From: Lepiota brunneoincarnata
Taxonomy: Eukaryota > Basidiomycota > Agaricomycetes > Agaricales > Agaricaceae
Length of the DNA: 64,000 nucleotides
Direction of reading: 5' to 3'
Assembly: GCA_023014365.1 (NCBI GenBank)
Contig: JAEBUN010000015.1
Coordinates: 248,001-312,000 of the forward strand
Shown in pieces: positions 55,693-64,000 of the stretch. Position numbers and translations under genes: made by a program. Within the stretch, counting starts at the first letter, position 1, and every line of letters begins with the position of its first letter. Below the pieces are notes generated by a model, which saw only the letters and a program-made list of their open reading frames with translations, was not told the DNA's origin and ran no database searches.

Positions 55693-55771
55693 TATGTAAT
55701 ATTTTGCTTATATGTACTATAATACAGGTGGCGGCAGTGGCAATAGCTTTGCTACAGCAGCAGCAACAGCA

Positions 55772-56470
55772 GCAGCAGCAGCAGCAATCGGGGACTTTGT
55801 TTGCCCAAAATGGTTGTCTTGGGCAGAACTTGCCCTTCCTTACCTGACAGCACCAGCAACACCACAAGAATCACACCCATCACCCGCTCAACATAGACTG
55901 ATGATATCTTTGCATCTACTGCGTACTGATTCAGTACTACATCTTCACTACATTGCACTGTCTTGTTGCCATTCCCAGCCTTTAGTTCCATACACAGACA
56001 GACCCCCATCATCCATCAGCAACCATACCTGATTCATGCTGACCACACTACTGTCAGAGCTGTGCGCATGTGTCCCCTTTGCACTAGGGGGGTGCCACAA
56101 TATGAAAGTGAAAAGTGTCAATAGATTTTTCTGGCACCTGGGAAATGAGCCAAAAGTGCAAAGGGGACACACATGCACAGCTCTGACAGTAGTGTGGTCG
56201 GCATGAATCAGGTATGGTTGCTGATGGATGATGGGGGTCTGTCTGTGTATGGAACTAAAGGCTGGGAATGGCGATGAGACAGTGCAATGTGGTGAAGATG
56301 TAGTACTGAATCAGTATGCAGTAGATGCAAAGATAGCGTGAGTCTCTATGTTGAGCAGGTGATGGGTGTGATTCTCGCGGTGTTGCTGGTGCTGTCGGGT
56401 AAGGAAGGGCGAGTTCTGCCCAAGATGACCATTTTGGGCAAACAAAGTCCCTGATTGCTGCTGCTGCTGC
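55772..56470. repeat. Foldback: inverted repeats with arms of about 315 bp
   Basis: The left arm (55772-56085) and right arm (56154-56470) are inverted copies separated by about 68 bp. Outer ends carry GCAGCAGCAGCAATC / GATTGCTGCTGCTGC, and a CAG-rich run (55757-55786) adjoins the left arm. Arms agree along their length with scattered differences. Ala-rich ORFs here are by-products of the CAG repeat. It may be a foldback-type element or a hairpin-forming inverted duplication. Confidence 0.8.
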
Positions 56471-56562
56471 TTGCAAAGTTGAGTCAAGGTAACTGGGTGG
56501 CTGCAGTTGAAAAGATAGTCGCAGTGATGGCTCGCACACCAATTACCCAACACCTCTGGCGG

Positions 56563-57780
56563 GAGGAGGAGGAGGAGGAGGGGGATGTCCCTAAGTTCTG
56601 AGTGAGTGCAGTCAGGAGACATTGGAGACCATTAAGTGTGAGGACCTCCCCCAAAATATATATATATATCAAGAGTTAGCAAGTGTGTGCAGGAGTGTCA
56701 GGTGAGAAGGGAGCTAAGCTCTGTCAGGGGATGAAGTTGTTTCCGGCCAGAAACTGAGCTAGATTGACTAGTGTTGTGTGATAATAATGGTTGGTCAAAT
56801 GGTATTTTCTGGTCAGGGGGTTGAGTTAATGTCCATGTTGAGGAAATGGAATTTGATATTGGTGAGTGTGTCACAATGGGCAAGGAGAAAATGTGTGAAA
56901 GGCATGGATGCAGCTTTTTGGTAGCTCATGAGGTTGGCAGACCTTGAATTGTTGAGATGAGGGATGTGATAAATATTTTGAATGAAGGACATGGGAAGGG
57001 TTGCAGTTGAGATAAAATTGAGTCCTTGGGGTGTTTTTGAATGGTTCTCGGTAAAGGGTACAGCTGCCTTCATATCTTCAGTGCAACCCTATATTCAGCG
57101 ATAAAGCTCTCAGCCTCTCCAGGTGGAGTGATGGAGCGATAAGCTGATCCAATAGATTGAGTGTGGTTGACAATGAATTATTGTGCAGGTTGGAGCCAAA
57201 AGCTGTCCAACCAGGGAAAAGAAGGGAGTCCAGCAGAGGGCAAGAGGATACTGGGCATAGTGTCTGCCCATTTGATGCTAAAAATTCATGATGTGTTTTA
57301 GAAAGCCCTGTGAATCCCGCCCACTCTTGTATGAGTTCACATGTGGACTTGCATTGTTTCCTTTCAGCACCCATGAGGTGTCTGAACAAATTGGAAGTGC
57401 CCCAGGTGAACAGAATTAATCTTCTGGGTCATGAGGATGGTCACTGTAGTTCAGCCTGTGCTTGTGGGTTGCCATACCACCTGAGTGGGAAGCTGTTATT
57501 TCTCAGATAAGGGGATCCAGTGTAGAAAGTATGTCTCAGTGACTCATAACACAAGTATTAAAGTGTCTAATTGTAAGCTAGGTAGTATATACAACACCCA
57601 TGGATGTCCATGAAAGGGCAAAAACATGCCCAATGTCCATAAAAAGAAACTAAAAGAATGTCATAAAGTGGTATGTCATGGACAATGGCTTGACAAGAGC
57701 TTGCAAGCTCAACATCCGGTGTATTGGCACACCACAGATTGTTACTGTTTTTATGAAAAACACCCACATAAATATATTAC
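56563..57780. other. Unassigned, with (GGA)n and (TA)n runs
   Basis: (GGA)n lies near 56563-56583 and (TA)n near 56656-56668. Minus-strand ORFs at 57389-57078 and 57073-56813 are next to each other but show no domain I know. I see no gene with confidence. Confidence 0.3.
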
Positions 57781-57784
57781 CTAA

Positions 57785-58350
57785 AGTTTGGAATTAAAAA
57801 ATATCTTATGAGATTTATTTTTCAAATAAATAAATAATGGTACACATCAGCATATACTGTCATTGGTTGGTAGGTCAGATGGGTGATAAGCTTGGACAAA
57901 CACTTCTATCTCACTCTATACTGGCCCAATTATTATATATATTACAGTAGAATGATGTATCAACATTGGAGTTTGAGTATTTGCTGGTGGGAACACAGTG
58001 ACTGGTGTGACTGTCTGAGCTTGTTGCCCACCTGACCTACCAACCTACCACAGTATTATCTGAAGTTTAGAATCAAAAATCATATGAGAGCTATCATGCA
58101 ATTAATTAATTATAGTTTAAGGTACCTGTCAGCATATATCTAGAGCTTGGAAGTAGAAATCATGTATGAGAGTTATCATGTAATAAATTCTAAAGTTCAG
58201 AATTAACAATAATTTATGAGAGTTATTGTGTAATAAATAAATTATGGTTCAAGGTACCCATCAATATATATCTGGAGCTTAGAAATAAAAATGATTTATG
58301 AGAGTTATCATGTAATAAATTGATTATGGTCCAAGATACCCATCAACATA
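57785..58350 (+). repeat. AT-rich tandem repeat
   Basis: TTATGAGAGTTATCATGTAATAAAT-type segments recur near 57808, 58083, 58165, 58212 and 58298, with GGTACC-CATCA-ATATAT blocks between. The spacing is irregular (about 47-86 bp among the later copies). Confidence 0.65.
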
Positions 58351-58379
58351 TATTGGGATATGCTCAAGGCTCAATAACA

Positions 58380-58560
58380 GCAATGTCACAGTAATGTGGC
58401 AGTAATGTATGGTAATGTGCAGTAAAGTGACAGTGGTATCACAGTAAGATGGCGGCAATGTGCTGTAATGTGTGGTAAAGTGACAGTTCTGTCACAGTAG
58501 CATGGTGGTAATGTGCGGTAGGGTGATGGCAGTGTGCAGTACTGCATGTGGCAAATTCTT
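58380..58560 (+). repeat. GTCACAGTA / GGTAATGTG minisatellite
   Basis: Imperfect short repeats (GTCACAGTAATGTGGCAGTA, GGTAATGTGCAGTAAAGTGA) of the theme found at 29576 and 43560. Confidence 0.6.
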
Positions 58561-59486
58561 AAGGCCCAAATCATTGGACCACCCAAGAGGAGGACTTCTA
58601 CATCAAGAGAGTCATGGGCATCAAAAGTGGAGATACTTCCTATGGTCCATTACCCCTGAATAAGTGGTGTGACAGAGTGCGTGGGTACAAGGAAGTTTGA
58701 CAGGCTAAAGCACAGTTAGAGAGCTGGTCCAAGGCTGAGCTTTACATGCACATTGATCATTCACATTAGCTACCATTGTCCCTCTCTAATGTTTGCATTC
58801 ATATTTACAACTGTCCAATAATATGATAATATATCTGCCTTGTTTGTCAAACAATGAGATGTAAACTGTGTATGTATAAGCATCTATCTTTCGCAGAGCT
58901 TCAAATAAAAAGCTGGGAAAGCAAACGCTCTGGGGGAGGGAACATGCCTTCACATGCATAGCCTCACATACATTTCCCCTTGCCATTGTCTCACCCATTC
59001 TCAATGTGCCTCAGGAAACTTGAGTATCATCCTCAACACACCCAGTAGTACAATGCCCTCTCTTTAGAATGGTTAATTCTCATTGTTTCCTGTAGTCACT
59101 TTTGACTTTCCTTCATGACATATTCTGTGTTTCCTAGGTAGCTATCTCGGGCTCATATAGAATTTGGGTGTTTGAGTGCCTCACTAGCCAGTAGACCCTT
59201 CTTCCCTCCTTCTCTTGCTCCTGACAGACTTGGGCCTGAGTGGTCATTTCGTTGGCCTGGCTCTCCTTTTATTGTTTTGTTGATGCCTTTACTGATCATT
59301 CTTTAATACAAATCAGGAAAGTGTTGTCAAGGTGGATGGTTTATATGGTACAGGTGAGCTAGTGTATATCAAAGTGGTACAAAGTGAGATGAGAAGGGGA
59401 GAAGGGGAAGGGGCCCAGCACACAAAGGGCAATCTACACACCAATCTTAAGCTCCATCAACACAGGTATCAAGTGTCATTATTTAA
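58561..59486. other. No supported gene
   Basis: Small ORFs only; I see no domain or repeat. Confidence 0.4.
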
Positions 59487-59912
59487 GGTAATTGCCGTAC
59501 CAACAGGTATAAAAATTTTCTCCTGGATTGCTACTCTATACGGTGGAAGTTTAAGATATAATACACCTTTACTTTTTGTAATAGGTTTCTTAGCTTTATT
59601 CACTATTGGTGGGTTAACTGGAGTAATATTATCTAATGCTTCATTAGATGTTGCATTCCACGATACTTTAAATTTAAATAGCAATTTAATTATTGCAGGT
59701 CAAATTCTTAAGTTCCCTAAAACTCTTTCAAGAAAAGAACTCGATCCTTTCACAGTAGGTCTTATAGATGGAGATGGTAGCCTTCAAGTAAATCACTGGC
59801 GAAGAAAAAACTTACAATTTCGGCTAGTTGTAAAACTTGCAGATAAGCCTCTTAATTTTGAAATGCTTACTTCTATTGCAAACACTTATGGAGGTCTAGT
59901 ACGAAAAATAAA
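59487..59912 (+). pseudogene. cox1: Nuclear copy of mitochondrial cox1 exon plus LAGLIDADG intron ORF (NUMT)
   Basis: The first part translates as cytochrome c oxidase subunit 1: [20 protein letters not shown], then [19 protein letters not shown]. Where cox1 would continue with the haem-copper-binding YYVVAHFHY region it instead runs in frame into [15 protein letters not shown], the first LAGLIDADG motif of a homing endonuclease, and [13 protein letters not shown]. This is the layout of a mitochondrial group I intron whose ORF is fused to the upstream exon. Sequence is AT-rich mitochondrial in style. The flanks are nuclear-like; the open frame simply runs through into them (59332-59985). It lacks the rest of cox1 and of the endonuclease, so it is not functional. 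No stop interrupts it, which suggests a recent transfer. Confidence 0.92.
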
Positions 59913-59989
59913 ATGCTCTGGCCCTGCCAATCCAATAATGGAGGTAAAAAAAGATATGGTTAAAAGGTGCTATGATGACTTGTAAATAG

Positions 59990-61104
59990 TCCTCATGCAG
60001 AAGCAGCTGAACATCCCCTCTGACAAGGAAGCCTGGTGTATTTGTGAAAGGGGCAGAATGTCCTCAGTGATATGATCTACTTATTAGTTGGGAATAGCTT
60101 CAAGAAGTGTGCCACCAGTTCACCTGCACCTTCCCCTGTGGTGCGAACACTTGTCATATGGGCTCCAGGCACAGGTCACCATTTGACTCCAAGTTAAATG
60201 TCATTTCTGCAGTTGGATTCCAATCTTTGGCTGCTTGGAACACCCAGATCAAGATTGAAGCCCTTGCTGGTTCTGTCATCTCCTCCCTTCACTATTGAAA
60301 ATCAGAAATCTAGACAAGGTAACAAATAGAATGAACAACAATGGAGCTTCTGGGATGTCTTCTGTGAGCTGATCTAAGGGGTTGCCAGTGCTGTTTTCTT
60401 CAGAACTTTGTCAATTAGAATAAATCCAGTACACTTTACATTGTATTACTCACTGACAGGTTTGGTTCAGAAGCAGCTCTTCTTCCATTACAATATCTGG
60501 GGTGAAGATAGTGGCTGTAGGGTCACTGGGCCCAACTGGTATATGCCCACTACCCACTTCTTGTTTCTGGAGCCTCTGGCAAGCATACTGCATTATACTA
60601 ACCCCTGGAAAACTCAAAAGAAACATACACCATACCATTTGGAGTGCATTGATATAATCAATTTTTATTTTCTGGTTATGGGTCCTCTTTCCTAAGGATG
60701 AGACAATGAGCTGAAGTCTATTGCACAGCTCTTCTAGTACCACTTTGGTACATCGGCATAGAGTGGACTTGCTAACAGGATCCTTCTGGAGGGAGGCCTG
60801 GATCTTGTCAATCATGGCCATTATCATAAATAGGAGAAGGGATATTTGGGGACTGTTGCGACAGGATGAGGCTTTTAACCTAAGGAAGAACAATAATACT
60901 TGTCATGTAGAACAGGACATCATTACAATATAACAGTACAAAGTGATACAAATCATTGAAGGGAAGCATATCCAACTCCAAGACAATAAGGGTGAAGTGT
61001 GATTAATGAAACAACCACAGACTTGTCCCTGCAGCTTTGTAAAATTGATGTTACAACTCCACAGTGGGTAAGGAGGCTTTGAGGAAAAAGAGGGAGTGAC
61101 TTGA
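59990..61104. other. No well-supported gene
   Basis: A minus-strand ORF at 60893-60450 (147 codons) and a plus-strand ORF at 60107-60298 have no recognisable domain. Either could be an exon of an unknown gene. Confidence 0.3.
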
Positions 61105-61109
61105 GTGAG

Positions 61110-61770
61110 TGTCATATCCATGCCAACTCAGAGTCTAATCACTTAAACTTCGGCTTCTTGATTCCACGTGTGCTCCACACAACAACCCTCTGCCCTCTGA
61201 CTTGGCCCCGACTTGCTCCGATCGCAACCCACTGCCCCAATCATGCAACCACCTCCACATGTGCCGTGGTCACCTGACCCTTGGTGTCTCTAGTTCCAGT
61301 CTCCATTTCCCGTCCGTAGTCAAGATACGTTATCGGTCTCCATACCTGTACCAGTTTCGATTCCATTCATAATCTGTTCATAATCCGTTTGTAAGTATAT
61401 CGGCCTCCGCTTCGCTCCGCATGTAATCAGTACGAGTCATAGTTCATAAGGCCAGTAGTATATATACAGTAGGTACTTGGCTTGTACTCTTCAGTCTAAT
61501 AATCGAATCGAGCAGCGGACCAGCTCCCTGTTCTCTATCCTCTCCTCTCTTCTGCCTCGCTCCGCTTCAGCCCTGACTTCCTGAAATACGGACTAGGACA
61601 GTAGGAGGGCACAGCACGTATGCTGAGGCCGCAAGTCCAACCCCCTGCCCGACGTACTCCGCCGCGGTCCCGAAGTCTACGTACTGACTTCGCCCTGTCC
61701 CCCGGTTACCTTATATCAAGGTTACCACCCCAATCCTCTGCCTCGGTCCCGACCCGCACCAGCTCTAACA
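61110..61770 (+). mobile_element. Solo LTR, CpG-rich copy (661 bp)
   Basis: It starts TGTCATATCC, ends CAGCTCTAACA, with the duplication GTGAG on both sides (61105-61109 / 61771-61775). A TATATATA lies near 61460-61467. It aligns with the copy at 40927-41591 but keeps more than 30 CpG sites. Internal sequence was lost by LTR recombination. Confidence 0.9.
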
Positions 61771-61775
61771 GTGAG

Positions 61776-63390
61776 GAAGGTAGAATACAGGTTATACTGT
61801 TGCCCAGGTGGCCTTACCACAGTGGAGACCACCTCATCATTAGGGGCTGAGGTATCTAAGTACAGGTGTGCTACTTAAATACCTAATGAAAATGTGCTAA
61901 GGGCAGGATCTCGCATGCAGTAGAATTGTGTTTCTTACATCATTCTGAGGGTCCATCCAGGCTTGAATTGGCACAGGCAGTCCCTGAGGGAAGACAATGG
62001 TTGGTAAGCCCAGCTGAGAATGAAGAAGGGCTTACCACTGGAGTCCTTTCATTGCCTACTGAGGTCAAGTTTAATCAATTCTCTAGTCACCCAACTGTTT
62101 TTGAAGTGGGCAAGTATTGGATATTCGACAGCCATCTAGAGAAGAAATTGAGCTCAATAAACTGGGATAAGAACATTATTGGAGATACCTGAGAGTATAA
62201 GTCATCAATATTCATGCTGTTCTGCTTGCCAAAAGGGGTGTCCAGGTTCAGCATAGTGGATATCAATGTTTGTATAGCTTCTGAGCTGGGGGTCATTGTT
62301 GGGAGGTATTTATGCCATAGAGTAGTTGGTGGTGGGGTGACCATACTCTCAAGGGAAAATTGACGTTGAAGAGTTGAGGGAGGAAAGCAGTATTGGATGC
62401 AGTGCATAGTCCAGATTGGTGCCATGGTAGGAGTCAGAATAGCCCTACTGTATCATTTATATTATAGGAGTCTTTAGTTGGGCTGATTGCTATCCACTGC
62501 ACACAAAAAGAACCTGCAGGACATCTGTGAGCAGGTAACAAAGGTAACAAAAAGAAGGTGTTGGTGTCAGCCTACATGTGAAAAAAGACAATCACCCACT
62601 CAAGAGAGGAAGGTATTCAGGAGGAGCAAGAGGGTGTTTACTTGTGACATCTCTCTGAAAGGTTATCATTATTTGAAATGAATAACCACCAGTTTGAGGT
62701 CTGAAAATTCATTTGGACATCAGGATAAGATAGTAATTGTTGCATTAACAATCAAGATTTACCTTCACAGCAATTAGCCCTCTGATGAAGAACAAACATC
62801 AACTTGGAAGTATTCAGCAATGTAAGAGCATTGGGTCAGAAATAAACTTTTTGTCAAAGCTTAGAAACCAATGAACCTTTTATCAAGCCCTGGAAACCAT
62901 TGGTAGCTTATTATCTTGCTACAGAATTTAAGAGAGCCACCTCCAGACATAGCCCCCATTAACCACATTCTCCACTCCCTCATATTACAGAACATGCACT
63001 TTATCACTGCTTCAGCCTTTCTCAGCAACCCCTGCTGGTTGGGTTTCATCAATACAGGAGGAGCTGCTGGACAGGTAGTAGCTTGCATGCTGGAAATTCA
63101 GAATGTGCTGACACACCTTACAGCTTTTTGATGTCATGAATCTCATGAAGCAGGCCCTCGGTAATGGTTGTACCTTAGGAAAGCAGAAGGCATTTGTAGA
63201 GATTGAGAGAAATGAGTCTGAAAAAAAGCGAAAATTGGTGGGTCATGAGCATGGAAACAAGTAATTGACTGACCAGTTCTCATTAGAATTCCAGGCAAGC
63301 CAAACAGTTACTGAGTCCCACGATCTGTGAGGCGAGGAAGGTGTGTCTAGGAGAAATATAATTCTGAGTTGATGTGATTGATGCTTACAT
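61776..63390. other. No well-supported gene
   Basis: ORFs at 61926-62192 (+) and 62425-62087 (-) have no recognisable domain. Nothing else is seen. Confidence 0.35.
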
Positions 63391-63393
63391 TAG

Positions 63394-63957
63394 ATGCAAC
63401 CAATGTTACCCAATGAACTCCTTTTGAAGATATTTGGTAACATTGACAATCAAGGGTTGATCTCCCTAGTGCATGCAGACAATGCCTTCATTGGTTGCAC
63501 TATGGACATCTACTGCTCAAGGCTTAAGGAAAGGGGGATTCTTGAGGAGTGCTTCAGTTCTACCAGAATCATGTTGGTAGAAATGCCAGTCACCACAGAA
63601 GATATCACTTTCCTCTCTTCGATCCTCCTCTCCCACCTCAAGAACATCAGCCTTGACTGCAACTTGTTCAAGCTGCTTGCGTTTAATCAGAGTGTTTGTC
63701 ATATGATCCAAAATGCAGCTAAGATTTCTGACTTACAAATTCAAGTCTACTGCAAGGAGATAGGACTTCTTCATGACCCACATACAATCTTTGTTTTGGA
63801 GGACCTCTTGCAGTCTGCTGGAACCAAGAAAAAGCTCCTCAGCTTTGGGTTGGTACTTGGTGACAATTTTAAACCTGCCAGGATAGCGCTAGAGCTGGAG
63901 GGGCTACCCAGGTCCCACATACATATATATCCCACCAGTCCAAACCCCAGGGCTTGA
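63394..63957 (+). CDS. F-box-like protein (possible host gene)
   Basis: 187 codons from an ATG that directly follows a TTACATTAG, which could also be an intron end. The N terminus, MLPNELLLKIFGNIDNQGLI, fits the F-box start (LP.E....IF..L....L), the module that binds Skp1 in SCF ubiquitin ligases. The rest alternates hydrophobic residues as in the leucine-rich regions that follow F-boxes in basidiomycete expansions. F-box/LRR proteins are usually longer, so the TGA at the end may belong to an intron and the gene may continue beyond the window. Confidence 0.55.
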   Translation: MQPMLPNELLLKIFGNIDNQGLISLVHADNAFIGCTMDIYCSRLKERGILEECFSSTRIMLVEMPVTTEDITFLSSILLSHLKNISLDCNLFKLLAFNQSVCHMIQNAAKISDLQIQVYCKEIGLLHDPHTIFVLEDLLQSAGTKKKLLSFGLVLGDNFKPARIALELEGLPRSHIHIYPTSPNPRA

Positions 63958-64000
63958 GATCAGTACAGTATTCTGGCACACGAAACACAGATCATTATCA

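Noticed and set aside
55712..56032. Ala-rich ORF at the CAG repeat
   Set aside because: It lies on a foldback arm, its Ala run is the repeat itself, and the rest has no domain.
59332..59985. Chimeric 217-codon ORF as a real gene
   Set aside because: It is an incomplete mitochondrial fragment joined to nuclear flanks, with no sign of expression signals.

Overview
The window looks like nuclear DNA of a filamentous basidiomycete, most likely an Agaricomycete. The reasons are short GT-AG introns (43-58 nt), chromodomain Ty3 elements, RNase H-bearing LINEs, a TET/JBP-like dioxygenase of mushroom type, and a transposase fused to a ubiquitin-peptidase-like domain. The assignment is by recognition of families, not by a search. 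Almost everything is mobile or repetitive DNA; the only plausible host gene is an F-box-like ORF at the right edge.

Left third (1-29.6 kb). A 22.6-kb head-to-tail array of about 2.2-2.5-kb non-coding units (1969-24553) sits inside one copy of a tRNA-headed SINE-like element. The SINE halves are 1868-1968 and 24554-25533, bracketed by a 16-bp target duplication (1852-1867 / 25534-25550). Units alternate between two types (A-B-A-B-A-B plus a 0.18-kb remnant). Each unit has a GC-richer half, in which a short motif recurs about every 147 bp, and an AT-rich half built of about 105-bp subrepeats that fold into hairpins with compensatory changes. Unit 3 is split by a young, full-length Ty3-type chromovirus (8496-16737; 698-bp LTRs with one difference seen; TSD GATAT). 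It carries a third, zinc-knuckle ORF that runs into the LTR. Around the array lie nested LINE fragments, a solo LTR and poly-A tails.

Middle (29.8-46.2 kb). A full-length AT-rich LINE on the minus strand (29811-39599, with TSD) carries a decayed Tc1-type transposon in its ORF1. It is followed by a possible solo LTR, a 175-bp tandem repeat split by a CpG-depleted solo LTR, and an inverted arrangement of two zinc-cluster-like genes flanked by opposed satellite arrays.

Right third (46.2-64 kb). A broken TET/JBP-type dioxygenase gene (46.2-47.7 kb) and a broken multi-domain transposase (zinc finger, MULE-like core, C19/USP-like peptidase, PHD-like finger, PWWP/Tudor-like segment; 50.45-55.0 kb) lie on the same strand. 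Then come a 315-bp-arm foldback, AT-rich and GTCACAGTA-type minisatellites, a nuclear copy of a mitochondrial cox1 exon-intron junction with its LAGLIDADG ORF (about 59.49-59.91 kb), a CpG-rich solo LTR of the family seen at 41 kb, and the F-box-like ORF.

One theme links several parts: CpG decay. One solo LTR has lost nearly every CpG its sister keeps, and most premature stops in the transposases fit CGA-to-TGA. This suggests cytosine methylation acting on repeats, in a genome that also carried a TET/JBP-type enzyme.
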